A stretch of 50,514 nt of DNA from an uncultured Clostridia bacterium (lineage in GTDB: Bacteria; Bacillota; Clostridia; Oscillospirales; Butyricicoccaceae), in the NCBI GenBank assembly GCA_945947915.1, contig CAMEZQ010000011.1, forward strand, positions 1 to 50,514. Direction: 5' to 3'. Below, piece by piece: positions 7,799 to 17,824 of this stretch. Below the pieces are notes generated by a model. That model worked only from the letters and a program-made list of their open reading frames with translations. It was not told the origin of the DNA and made no database searches. The position numbers and the translations under genes were made by a program. Each line of letters starts with the position of its first letter. Position 1 is the stretch's first letter.

Positions 7799-9820
7799 TC
7801 AGTTTTCGGCATAATTCTTAAAGGAGATATTCAGATCGACCTTGCCGCTGATGCCGTTGACCACGCCGCTGTCGCTGTACTGCCACATGTCAAAATCATA
7901 ATAGAAGCCGGGCGTGTCGTTATAGCGGGCGAACCAGAAATCATAATCGTCGATCTTGCTCAGATCATACTTGATATAGCCGCAATAGCTGTTAAAGTAG
8001 ATCATCGGCGTATAGCCGGCCGCCTCCACCCGCTGGCAGAAGGCACCCGCGATGCGGCAGAGCAGGTCGGTCTCCAGGCCGTAGGTCCGGGCTTCGCTGC
8101 CGCCGATGCGCTCCCAGTCGAATACCACGGGATAGGTCACGTCGTATTCCCGGATCTTGTCCAGCACATAATCGGCCTCTTCCTGGGCTTCCCGCACCGT
8201 GATGGCCTGGGAGAAGTAATAGACGCCCACGTCGAGTCCGGCCTCCAGCGCCCCCTCGATATTCTTTTCAAAATTGACGTCATCGTACATCTTGCCGTCG
8301 CTGCCGTAGCCCCGTCCGCCCACACGGATCATGGCGTAATCAACGCCTGCGCGCTTGACCTTGTTCCAATCGATATCGCCCTGATAGACCGAAACGTCGA
8401 TGCCGACCCAGGTCTCCTGGCCCATATAATACCGGAAGCCGTTTTTGTCGTAATAATTGGAATCGTCCCGCTTATAGGGCGCGACACCGGTCAGGATATT
8501 GATCAGATGAGAACCATACTGGATCTGCCCCGGATGACTGCTGTCGGCCGTATGGCTCAGAATGCGCCAGATGATCGTGGAGATCTCGGCACGGGTAATG
8601 CCGCTGTCGGGATAATAATACGTCTTTCCGTTTTTCTCCGTGGTGCCTTCCACGATGCCGGCGTTATACAGCGCCATCACGTCGGCATCATCGGTATCTT
8701 CAAAAGGGCTTTTGCCCGAACTGTCCTTCAGACCCATGGCCCGGGCGGCCAGACACGCGATCTCCCGGCGGCTGATCTCCGCGTTGAGGTCCACGATCTC
8801 GCCTTCGGAAATGATCTTTTCGTCCAGGGCCAGATCCTCATAGCGCTTGGCCCAGTGGCCTTCCACCTCGGCGTCGGAAGGTTCCAGCCCGGTGGCCAGC
8901 AGGATCAGCTTGAGCGCCTGGCCGTAGGTGACGCCGCCCTGGGGCTCAAAGGTCGTGGGGCTCATGCCGTCCACCACGCCTTCGGCGTACAGCTCTCCCA
9001 CATACCGGTAATACCAGGCGCCCTCCGGCACGTCGGCAAACGGCAGATCGACGTCCAGGAACCATTTGGCTGTCAGCACCATCGGGCCTTCAATGATATC
9101 CTCCTCCCGGACGGCGCGGCCGTTGGCATCATACCATCCGGCCAGAACATAATCTTCTTTTTTTGCGATGGGCAGGCGGTCCAGCCTGTCGCCCACGGCA
9201 TAGCACTGGATATCGCTGTCGGCCGTGCCGCCGTTGGCGTTGAGGGCCGCGTAGGTGTATTCCGGGCTGCTGTCTCCCTCGTAATCGCCGTAGATCAGCA
9301 GCATCGCCTCGGCCAGACGCCGGCGGGCCAGGCCGCTGTCGATGTTCTTACCCACATGGCACCATACGACATACGCGTCCAGAATGGTCAGATCATCGTA
9401 ATTCTCCAGCCCGTCGATCAGATAGCTGCTGAACTTGTATCCGGGATCCATCCAGCCGGTGCCCAGATTGTATGTAAAACTGACAAGGGCGTCAAACTGG
9501 CACTGATCGGCTTCGATCTCATACTGGTCGAGATACGCGCTGACCTTCTGCCCCACCTTCAGCAGCTCTTCCCGAAAAAGCTCGGTGGCTTCCTCTTCCG
9601 AGATGCCGTTTACATAATCGTTGCTCGTGCAGGCAGTGCCGTAACCCACGCGCCAGGTGCCGTTGTCCAGATAAGGCTTTTTGGAAAAGCCCTCAAACTG
9701 TTTGATAAACTCCACGCCGGCGTCGCTGATCTCCCAATCGGATCCGGCCGCCGCGGCAGTGGGCATCACGGTCAGCAGCAAAGCGCAGGAAAGCAGCAGG
9801 CAGATGATTCGTCTGTTCAT
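7799..9820 (-). CDS. secreted two-muramidase cell-wall protein: GH24-like + SLH + GH25
   Basis: 673 residues. Signal peptide 1-25. GH24 phage-lysozyme-like domain about 28-180, with E43 (QFEG) and D52 (YLDNG). The position where GH24 enzymes usually have catalytic Thr appears to be R57 (TWRVGYGT). InlB-type beta repeat about 189-253. Three SLH-like segments about 259-309, 318-364 and 371-422 would hold it on the secondary wall polymer. GH25 muramidase domain 471-673 has D475 (GIDVS) and D568/E570 (FDWE). Both catalytic families cleave the MurNAc-GlcNAc bond, so this looks like a wall-bound autolysin or bacteriolysin. The start at MNRRI has GGGGA; a slightly longer start is possible. Confidence 0.9.
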   Translation of the reverse strand: MNRRIICLLLSCALLLTVMPTAAAAGSDWEISDAGVEFIKQFEGFSKKPYLDNGTWRVGYGTACTSNDYVNGISEEEATELFREELLKVGQKVSAYLDQYEIEADQCQFDALVSFTYNLGTGWMDPGYKFSSYLIDGLENYDDLTILDAYVVWCHVGKNIDSGLARRRLAEAMLLIYGDYEGDSSPEYTYAALNANGGTADSDIQCYAVGDRLDRLPIAKKEDYVLAGWYDANGRAVREEDIIEGPMVLTAKWFLDVDLPFADVPEGAWYYRYVGELYAEGVVDGMSPTTFEPQGGVTYGQALKLILLATGLEPSDAEVEGHWAKRYEDLALDEKIISEGEIVDLNAEISRREIACLAARAMGLKDSSGKSPFEDTDDADVMALYNAGIVEGTTEKNGKTYYYPDSGITRAEISTIIWRILSHTADSSHPGQIQYGSHLINILTGVAPYKRDDSNYYDKNGFRYYMGQETWVGIDVSVYQGDIDWNKVKRAGVDYAMIRVGGRGYGSDGKMYDDVNFEKNIEGALEAGLDVGVYYFSQAITVREAQEEADYVLDKIREYDVTYPVVFDWERIGGSEARTYGLETDLLCRIAGAFCQRVEAAGYTPMIYFNSYCGYIKYDLSKIDDYDFWFARYNDTPGFYYDFDMWQYSDSGVVNGISGKVDLNISFKNYAEN

Positions 9821-9872
9821 TCGATCCCCTTTCTCCATCATTGTGTTTTCTGTATTTTCAAATATCTTTTAT

Positions 9873-9901
9873 ATTATATCACTTTTTTACAGGCAAAGAC
9901 A
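9873..9901 (-). promoter_or_regulatory. promoter of the muramidase gene
   Basis: Extended -10 TGATATAAT; the -35 (TGTCTT at 17 bases) is weak. About 50 bases before the start codon. Confidence 0.45.
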
Positions 9902-10026
9902 GAAAAAACAGCAGGAAAATTCTTACTTTTCCGGCAAAATAGCAATACTTATTTTATACATCCTCATTCATAAGAAAGTTCCTCAAACAATTGCACAAAT
10001 AATTCTAAAATAATTCAGCAATCTTG
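9902..10026. other. AT-rich spacer between divergent genes
   Basis: About 125 bases markedly richer in A+T than the surroundings. Only a small hairpin (GGAAAA/TTTTCC near 9922) is visible; no gene was seen. Confidence 0.5.
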
Positions 10027-10043
10027 TACAATCGCCGATTGTA
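10027..10043. promoter_or_regulatory. operator-like palindrome at the MATE promoter
   Basis: TACAATC-GCC-GATTGTA, a perfect 7-bp dyad overlapping the -35 of the MATE promoter. Its shape and place fit a repressor or activator site of TetR/MarR/MerR type. No regulator gene is adjacent. Confidence 0.5.
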
Positions 10044-10068
10044 TCTGCCGGTCGTGCGGTGCTATAAT
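10039..10068 (+). promoter_or_regulatory. promoter of the MATE exporter
   Basis: TTGTAT, 18 bases, extended -10 TGCTATAAT. The ATG inside this -10 cannot be the start codon. Confidence 0.6.
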
Positions 10069-10079
10069 GACTTGCATTT

Positions 10080-10097
10080 GGCTCCCTTCGGGGAGCC
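10080..10097 (+). promoter_or_regulatory. UUCG-tetraloop hairpin in the MATE leader
   Basis: GGCTCCC-TTCG-GGGAGCC lies 15 bases upstream of the ribosome binding site. It has no U-run, so it is more likely an mRNA-stability or translation element than a terminator. Confidence 0.5.
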
Positions 10098-10126
10098 GCC
10101 GCCAAGAAACGAAAGGAGCCCTCCCT

Positions 10127-11497
10127 TTGGACAACGCAACGTCATCCGGCCTGCCTGCCGGACATCCGCTGGACGGCCAGCCCACACTGGTCCGCATGGC
10201 CTGGCCCATCTTTGTCGAGCTGCTGCTGCAGATGCTGGTGGGAAATATCGACCAGATCATGCTCAGCCGCTTCAATGCCACCGCCGTCGCCGCCGTCGGC
10301 AACGCCAACCAGATCATGACCATTCTGATCCTCACCTTCAATGTGGTCAGCCTGGCCTCCACCATCCTGATCAGCCAGTATCTGGGTGCCGGAGACCGGC
10401 AGAAAACCGAGCAGCTCTATTCCCTCTCCATTCTGCTCAACCTCGGCCTGGGGCTTTTTCTGGCCGTGGCCGTCTTTATCCTGGCCGCACCCATTCTCAC
10501 GCTGATGAACGTTCCGGCCGAAGTCCAGCGGGAGGCGCTGGACTATCTGCGCATCACGGCCGTCAGCCTGCCCTGCCAGGCCCTCATGCTGACCTTCAGC
10601 GCGTTTCTCCGCGCCCATGCCAAAATGATGGCCATTATGCTGTCGACCGGCCTGATCAATCTGCTCAACATCGCCGGCAACACGGCCTTTATCTACGGCT
10701 TCGGCCCCCTCCCCCGTCTGGGCGCGGCCGGCGCCGCCCTTTCCACCACCGTCTGCCGCACGCTGGGCATGTGCCTGCTCTTCTGGGCTTTTCGCCGTGC
10801 CGTTCCCTTTGTCCGGCTGGAGCCGTCGGTGCTGCGGCCCTTCCCCAAGGCCCTTTGCCGCCGTCTCATCGGCATCGGCCTGCCGGCCGGCGGCGAGAGC
10901 CTCAGCTATAACATGAGCCAGTCGGTCAGCCTGGCCTTCGTCAACACCATCGGCACCTACGCCGTCACCACCCGGATGTACACGGTCATGTTCGCCCAGG
11001 TCTGTTCCATGCTGATCAGCGCCGCCAGCCAGGCCGGGCAGATCCGCATCGGCTACTGCATCGGCGCCGGCGATACCCAGGGGGCCATCCGTGAAAACCG
11101 CAGCCTGCTGCGCACCTTCCTGCCCATCACCGTGGGCATCACCTTCGTGCTGTGGTGTTTTTCCGATACCCTTTACGGCCTCTTTTCCAGTGACCCCCGG
11201 GTCATTTCGCTGGGCCATACCGTGCTTTTCATCGAGATCTTTCTGGAGATCGGCCGCAGCCTCAACATCGTTTTCGTCCGCACTCTGCAGGCCTGCGGCG
11301 ACATTCGCTTTCCCGTGCTGGTGGGCATCTCCAGCCAGTGGATCATCGCTGTCGGCGTCTGCTACCTGTTCGGCATCGTGCTGGGCTGGGGCCTGGCCGG
11401 CATGTGGCTGGCTTTCGCCATCGACGAACTGACCCGCGGCGCACTCTTTATCCTGCGCTGGCGCAGCGGCAAATGGAAAGCCATGAAGACTGTGTAA
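10127..11497 (+). CDS. MATE-family efflux transporter
   Basis: 456 residues, twelve hydrophobic segments in two related halves, with the MATE opening LVRMAWPIFVELLLQMLVGNIDQIMLSR shortened here to its key parts: PIFVELLLQ and NIDQIMLSR. These are cation-driven exporters of drugs or metabolites in the inner membrane. The start is a TTG eight bases after AAAGGAG; the in-frame ATG 60 bases upstream falls in the -10 box. It is monocistronic, with a palindrome at its promoter and a terminator after it. The substrate is unknown. Confidence 0.9.
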   Translation: MDNATSSGLPAGHPLDGQPTLVRMAWPIFVELLLQMLVGNIDQIMLSRFNATAVAAVGNANQIMTILILTFNVVSLASTILISQYLGAGDRQKTEQLYSLSILLNLGLGLFLAVAVFILAAPILTLMNVPAEVQREALDYLRITAVSLPCQALMLTFSAFLRAHAKMMAIMLSTGLINLLNIAGNTAFIYGFGPLPRLGAAGAALSTTVCRTLGMCLLFWAFRRAVPFVRLEPSVLRPFPKALCRRLIGIGLPAGGESLSYNMSQSVSLAFVNTIGTYAVTTRMYTVMFAQVCSMLISAASQAGQIRIGYCIGAGDTQGAIRENRSLLRTFLPITVGITFVLWCFSDTLYGLFSSDPRVISLGHTVLFIEIFLEIGRSLNIVFVRTLQACGDIRFPVLVGISSQWIIAVGVCYLFGIVLGWGLAGMWLAFAIDELTRGALFILRWRSGKWKAMKTV

Positions 11498-11544
11498 GGC
11501 TGCATCATCGCCGGATCCCGCACAAAACCATACACCATGCAAAG

Positions 11545-11579
11545 ACGGCGCGGCTGCAAAAGCCGCGCCGTATATTTTT
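11545..11579 (+). terminator. terminator of the MATE gene
   Basis: Perfect 11-bp stem ACGGCGCGGCT / AGCCGCGCCGT with loop GCAAA, then ATATTTTTG. Confidence 0.85.
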
Positions 11580-11589
11580 GACCAAAGGC

Positions 11590-13887
11590 TTATGCTTCCC
11601 CCGCCATCTGCAGAAGCAGAAAGGAGGCGGGGTAATATTTCTCCAGGTCCTCTGTTCCGTGATTCTTTGCCAGGACCCGCGCATTGCCGTAAAACCCGTC
11701 AAACCAATCCTGCCCGGTCAAAACCACATTGTCCAATGGTTCGGGCTCCTCTCCCAATGTTTTAACGATCTCCCGGCAGGCTTCGGCCATGATGTGCCCG
11801 CGCAGGCCGGTCTCCCCGCCCTGCAGGAAGGCGGTGAAGCAATAGCGCAGGGTAAACTCGCCGTACTGCAGCAGCTCCTGATATTCAGCCCGGTGGGCGC
11901 GGATATACTCTCCGGGGTCGGAAGAAGCGGCCGGAAACGCCTGCACCACATCCAGCAGCGCGCCAATGCGGGCGTCGATACTGCCGGTGCGGTCCATCCG
12001 GGCAAGGGCTTTCTTATAGGACAGGGCCTGCAGTTCTTCCAGATATGCCTGGGCGTTCAAGGCGTCATCGGCGGCAGAACCGGGGAATTTTTGACGGATG
12101 TCATCTGCGTAACCGCTTCCGTCCCGTGGCTCCCAGTATTCCTCCGTCAGGTATTCTCCAAAGCTGCCGACCCTGAAGGTGATGGCCGCCGGCACATAGC
12201 TGCCGCCCGTTTCCGCCAGTGTGCCGCCATAGGTGCTGTAAGTCTGGCGGAGCACAAGGAGATAGACGGTGACCTGCTGTGTCTGGTAGGCCGAGTCCGC
12301 CGGCTGCGTCCCGCGGATGACTTCGTTGGCCAGCAGCACATGGCTTTCCACATGGATCTGCCCGTCCGGCGTACCGCCGTCATACCGGGCCAGAATGGCC
12401 TGGGAGATGGCCGATTCCAGGAACGCGGCCTCGTCGTGCTGGATCCCGATGCAGCCATCCGCATATACAAGCGGGCCGGATGCGGCCAGCGTATCCGCGC
12501 CGCATACTTTTTGATCGACCCACAGCCTTCCGTCGGCTTTATTCAGCCAAAGGGAATAATCAAAATTCCCGCGGTCCTCCAGCGTATAGCTGACGCCGTT
12601 TGCGTAGTCATACAGAATCACGCGGTCGTCGATGAGGCCCGATCCGAAGCTCAGTGTGGAGCAGAGGTCGGGCAGACCATCCCCCGTGAGATCGCAGAAG
12701 TAGGCGTTCCAGATGGGCATGCCGCTGTACAGGGAAACGGTCTCTCCCCCGGTCTCCGCCTCGAGCATCCCGGGATACCAGCGGAATGTCACATCGGGGA
12801 ATGCCGGCGTGCCGGTCTCCAGGCAGTCGGCCCAGGGCATAGCAGTGTCATTATAATAGTCGAACCACACCTGTACGGCCGCCGGATCTGCCCCTTCGCC
12901 CGGGCGGGTTTCGGCCTGCGGATTGGTCAGCAGGCAGACCGCCAAAGCGATACAGACGGCCGCGGCGGCAAGCACGACCCAGGGCGCGGGCGGATGCCAC
13001 TTCGCCAGATTCCGGATGCGCCCTTTGGTGTCGCCCTCACCGAAGGCCAGAGGCGTACCAGCGACGATGCGCCGGCCGGTGGCCAGCATCAGAAGCGACG
13101 CGGCGTAATCGGCCCGGATGTCGCCTCCAACCTTGCGGAGGACGGCCTCGTCACAGCTCGTTTCCATATCCCGGCCGGCCAGAAAGAAGGCCGCCCACAC
13201 CAGCGGATTGAACCAGTGGATGGTCAGCGCCAGAAAGGCCAATGCCTTGATGATGTGGTCCAGCCGCCGGATGTGGTGCTGCTCGTGGAGGATAATACAG
13301 GCCTGCTCCTTTTCCGAAAGACCGCAGGGCAGATAGATCGCCGGACGGAACAGACCCATCACGAAGGGCGACTGAATATCATCGGCGATATAGATATTTT
13401 CCCGCAGCGGAACAACTACCGACAGTTTGCGGCGCAGCCGGATAAAAGACACTACGCTGTAGATGACCATAGCCAATACGCCTGCCATCCAGATATAAGC
13501 GGCAATGGCCATGGGCGCTTCCAACGGGTCGGCCGCCAGCTGTTCCTCTCCCCGGGGCAAGGCGCCGTTGATGACATCGCTGACGCCGGACACCGGCAGC
13601 CTGACGGCGGGATCCGGCCTGTGGACGATATCGGCCGGCACATATTCGATGGCGCTGGTCACGCTGCCGGTCTTTTGGGCAGGCGCGTCCAGGAGGTTAA
13701 ACAGGGACAGACCCGAATCCACCGACACCGGGCAGAGCAGCCGGAACAGGACAATGCCCCAAAGCGCATAGGAAAAGACCCTGGGCGCCTTTCGGAGCGC
13801 CATACGCAGCGCCATGACAAGCAGAATGGCCACGCTTGCCGTCAGGCTCATGTTCCATAGTCTGGGCATAAATGTATAGAAAAACAC
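11590..13887 (-). CDS. BlaR1/MecR1-like M56 metallopeptidase receptor
   Basis: 765 residues. N-terminal membrane helices (about 13-52, 128-150), M56 zinc site HEQHH at 201-205 with the downstream glutamate in METSCDE (242-248), and further helices including 303-322. A long C-terminal region outside the membrane (about 323-765) follows. In known systems ligand binding activates the peptidase, which inactivates the BlaI-type repressor. I do not see the SxxK/SxN/KTG transpeptidase motifs of a beta-lactam sensor here. The start is GTG after GGAGGTGA, which overlaps the repressor stop codon, so the two are coupled. Confidence 0.85.
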   Translation of the reverse strand: MFFYTFMPRLWNMSLTASVAILLVMALRMALRKAPRVFSYALWGIVLFRLLCPVSVDSGLSLFNLLDAPAQKTGSVTSAIEYVPADIVHRPDPAVRLPVSGVSDVINGALPRGEEQLAADPLEAPMAIAAYIWMAGVLAMVIYSVVSFIRLRRKLSVVVPLRENIYIADDIQSPFVMGLFRPAIYLPCGLSEKEQACIILHEQHHIRRLDHIIKALAFLALTIHWFNPLVWAAFFLAGRDMETSCDEAVLRKVGGDIRADYAASLLMLATGRRIVAGTPLAFGEGDTKGRIRNLAKWHPPAPWVVLAAAAVCIALAVCLLTNPQAETRPGEGADPAAVQVWFDYYNDTAMPWADCLETGTPAFPDVTFRWYPGMLEAETGGETVSLYSGMPIWNAYFCDLTGDGLPDLCSTLSFGSGLIDDRVILYDYANGVSYTLEDRGNFDYSLWLNKADGRLWVDQKVCGADTLAASGPLVYADGCIGIQHDEAAFLESAISQAILARYDGGTPDGQIHVESHVLLANEVIRGTQPADSAYQTQQVTVYLLVLRQTYSTYGGTLAETGGSYVPAAITFRVGSFGEYLTEEYWEPRDGSGYADDIRQKFPGSAADDALNAQAYLEELQALSYKKALARMDRTGSIDARIGALLDVVQAFPAASSDPGEYIRAHRAEYQELLQYGEFTLRYCFTAFLQGGETGLRGHIMAEACREIVKTLGEEPEPLDNVVLTGQDWFDGFYGNARVLAKNHGTEDLEKYYPASFLLLQMAGEA

Positions 13888-13891
13888 GGCG

Positions 13892-14251
13892 TCACCTCCG
13901 CATGGATTCAATGACCTTCTGCAGTTCTTCGATCTCCGGATCGGAAAGCTTTTTCCGCGTTCCGAAGGCGGCAAGAAAGGCGGGCAGCGAGCCGCCGAAG
14001 GTCTCCTCCACATACTGCTCGCTTTGCCGGGCATAGTATTCTTCCCGCGAGATCAGCGACGTGACCGTGCCGCCCTCGTTCTGAAACAGCCCGCGCGCGC
14101 ACAGCCGCCGCAGAACGGTGTGCGAGGTGCTTTTCTTCCAGCCGAATTCCTCGGCGCCGATTTTGGCCAGACCGCCCGATGTGATCGGCTCATTCTGCCA
14201 GATGATATCGGCAAACCGGGCCTCCGCCGTTCCCATTTTCAAGTCAGACAT
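13892..14251 (-). CDS. BlaI/MecI-family transcriptional repressor
   Basis: 119 residues, winged-helix family typical of BlaI/MecI: MGTAEARFADIIWQNEPIT at the N-terminus, the recognition-helix region KKSTSHTVLRRLCARGL, and a C-terminal dimerisation helix. The ATG at MSDLK is chosen because of GGAGGG before it; the longer frame crosses the promoter and operators. It sits just upstream of the M56 receptor gene, with two TACA-N3-TGTA operators in its promoter, so it autoregulates the pair. No beta-lactamase or PBP2a gene is adjacent. Confidence 0.9.
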   Translation of the reverse strand: MSDLKMGTAEARFADIIWQNEPITSGGLAKIGAEEFGWKKSTSHTVLRRLCARGLFQNEGGTVTSLISREEYYARQSEQYVEETFGGSLPAFLAAFGTRKKLSDPEIEELQKVIESMRR

Positions 14252-14269
14252 CTTTCCGCCCTCCCGTGT

Positions 14270-14280
14270 TACAATTTGTA
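14270..14280. promoter_or_regulatory. BlaI-type operator O2
   Basis: TACAATTTGTA, matching the TACA-N3-TGTA form of BlaI/MecI sites, centred 27 bp from O1 and just downstream of the transcription start. Confidence 0.7.
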
Positions 14281-14292
14281 GTACGCATTTAC

Positions 14293-14321
14293 ATTCTACA
14301 GCTTGTAACACAAAAAGTCAA
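14293..14321 (-). promoter_or_regulatory. promoter of the BlaI/M56 pair
   Basis: TTGACT, 17 bases, TAGAAT. Operator O1 occupies the downstream part of the spacer and the -10. Confidence 0.75.
14297..14307. promoter_or_regulatory. BlaI-type operator O1
   Basis: TACAGCTTGTA, overlapping the -10 box; bound repressor would block RNA polymerase. Confidence 0.7.
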
Positions 14322-14368
14322 CCGGCCTGGCAGAAACATTCCAGATCGGTCCTGTTCCCCTGCAAATG

Positions 14369-14405
14369 CAAAAAAACGATGCCCGGCGGCCAGGCCAGGC
14401 ATCGT
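14369..14405 (-). terminator. terminator of the coiled-coil gene
   Basis: ACGATGCC / GGCATCGT stem with a GC-rich loop, followed on the minus strand by seven T. Confidence 0.75.
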
Positions 14406-14448
14406 ATATGTTCGTTTCATCCGCCCCATCGGACCTGGGGACATTGGT

Positions 14449-15435
14449 TTATCCGACAGCCGGCGCGGCACTCCCGTTCTCCTCACCCAGGACAAGGCGC
14501 TCCAGCTTCCCGGCCAGCTCCTCCCGGTTATGGGTCAGCGTGCGGTGCAGGCTCTCCAGCCGGCCAACGGCCGTCCGGAGCGTAGCCTCGGTCTCCCGGA
14601 CCTCGGCAGCAACATCATTCATGCGGCGCTGCACCGTCCAGTCCACCAGCCATCCGTCGAGAAAGAGATCGGCAAAACGCACGAACCCCTCTACCCGGTC
14701 CTGCCCCAGATGCAGGCTCAGATTGGCATCGGTCATGGCGCTGTTGAAATCGGCCACACGGGCACGCAGCGCTTCCGTCTGCGCCCGCGCTTCGTCCAGC
14801 TTCCGATGCTTGGCCAGGCCGGAGACCATGCCGCCGCCGGCCAGATCCAGAAGGCCGTACCGGCGGGCGTCTTCCAGCTCCGCCGCCGCCCGGCGGGCCG
14901 CCTGCAACGCCAGACCGCCGGCGCCGATGGCGCGATCGATCTCCCGGAGCGTCCGATCCAGTTCTCCGATGGCCGATTCCAGTCTGGCCGCCGCACCATC
15001 CGGCCCCGTCTGCGACACAAGCAGCTCTTTGGCGCGGCAGAAAGTTTCCCGGTACCGGCGGTCAAGATCGCCAAAGCCCTTCCGTGCCGCCTCCTGCCCT
15101 TTCAGATGCAGGCTGCATTCTTCCATGGCGTTCCGGATATCCCGCTGCTCGGCTTCCGCCTCCCGCAGCCGGACCTGCGCCTCTGCCAGAAGCTGGGCTT
15201 TTCGTCCGCTGAGCCCATAATACAGGCTGCGCAGCGACGTCTGTTCCAGCGCGGCGATCTCTCCGGCCGCCTGGGTACACCGCAGGCGGATCTGGTATTC
15301 CTCCCGCCAGAGGGCGCTCTCCTCCTGCTGCAGCCGTTCGATCTCCTGTTCCACACGGTCCCGCCGCTGCTGCTGTTCGGCCAGTTCCCGCAATTCCTTG
15401 CGCAGCTTTTCGATCATGGTCCACCTCACTTTCAC
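14449..15435 (-). CDS. coiled-coil protein of unknown function
   Basis: 328 residues with extensive predicted coiled coil, heptad-like and rich in E, R, Q and A (about 3-60, 75-150 and 265-320). There is a short glycine-containing hydrophobic patch (LLDLAGGGMVSG, near 195-206) in the middle. No signal peptide or catalytic motif was seen. It may be a cytoplasmic scaffold. Two starts are credible: the GTG used here with AGGAG eight bases away, or ATG six codons later (15417) with GAGG. It stands alone between the BlaI pair and groESL, and I do not recognise it. Confidence 0.7.
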   Translation of the reverse strand: MKVRWTMIEKLRKELRELAEQQQRRDRVEQEIERLQQEESALWREEYQIRLRCTQAAGEIAALEQTSLRSLYYGLSGRKAQLLAEAQVRLREAEAEQRDIRNAMEECSLHLKGQEAARKGFGDLDRRYRETFCRAKELLVSQTGPDGAAARLESAIGELDRTLREIDRAIGAGGLALQAARRAAAELEDARRYGLLDLAGGGMVSGLAKHRKLDEARAQTEALRARVADFNSAMTDANLSLHLGQDRVEGFVRFADLFLDGWLVDWTVQRRMNDVAAEVRETEATLRTAVGRLESLHRTLTHNREELAGKLERLVLGEENGSAAPAVG

Positions 15436-15473
15436 CGTCGGCTTCTCCTTTTACTATTTATACTGCTGAAGCG

Positions 15474-15516
15474 CAAAAAAGTTCCCCCGAAAGCAATGCT
15501 TTTCGGGGGAACTTTT
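15474..15516 (-). terminator. terminator of groESL
   Basis: Very strong stem AAAGTTCCCCCGAAA / TTTCGGGGGAACTTT, followed by TTTTTTG on the minus strand. Confidence 0.9.
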
Positions 15517-15549
15517 GTTGTTCACGGTAAGTTGCCGGGGGCAAAAGGA

Positions 15550-17184
<1,635 letters not shown>

Positions 17185-17212
17185 CTACCTCCGAATAAAT
17201 CTGATAAATCGC

Positions 17213-17249
17213 CGCATATGCGGCGGGTATACGGCCGGGAACCGGCCCA
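17213..17249 (-). other. two short GC dyads in the groES-groEL spacer
   Basis: CCGCATATGCGG and GGCCGG-GAA-CCGGCC occur back to back between the two cistrons. Without U-runs they are more likely mRNA processing or stability structures than terminators. Confidence 0.35.
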
Positions 17250-17256
17250 GTATTGT

Positions 17257-17547
<291 letters not shown>

Positions 17548-17584
17548 TTACCTCTTTCTATTTTTTAATTATTATTCTCTCGCT

Positions 17585-17611
17585 TTAGCACTCTTTATCT
17601 TCGAGTGCTAA
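17585..17611. promoter_or_regulatory. CIRCE element (HrcA operator)
   Basis: TTAGCACTC-N9-GAGTGCTAA, a perfect match to the consensus, downstream of the groESL -10. HrcA represses the operon through it at normal temperature. Confidence 0.97.
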
Positions 17612-17622
17612 CCACTGGAACT

Positions 17623-17651
17623 ATAATACGCCATGGCCGCGTATTTTGCAA
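17623..17651 (-). promoter_or_regulatory. sigma-A promoter of groESL
   Basis: TTGCAA, 17 bases, TATTAT. The spacer contains an ATACGC/GCGTAT inverted repeat. Confidence 0.8.
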
Positions 17652-17740
17652 CCCCTTTTTTGAAAAAACTTATGAATTTTTTGTTTCTGATTTGTGGCTT
17701 TTAAACAAAGCCTTTCAAGGGCTTTGGCAGAGTGCGGAAA

Positions 17741-17775
17741 ATAAAAACAACCCCTGCATACAGCATATGCAGGGG
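17741..17775 (-). terminator. terminator of the lipid kinase gene
   Basis: CCCCTGCATA / TATGCAGGGG stem; the minus strand continues TTGTTTTTATTTT. Confidence 0.85.
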
Positions 17776-17824
17776 CCTTGTCCACTATCCGCCTGGAACG
17801 GCATCTTTTTCCAAAAGGCGCCCC

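Noticed and set aside
7751..9973. 740-codon open frame on the plus strand
   Set aside because: Antisense shadow of the GH24/SLH/GH25 gene; no recognisable domains.
10142..11542. 466-codon open frame on the minus strand
   Set aside because: Antisense shadow of the MATE gene; very polar repetitive composition.
11338..13860. 840-codon open frame on the plus strand
   Set aside because: Antisense shadow of the M56 receptor gene, entering from inside the MATE gene; no domains or ribosome site.
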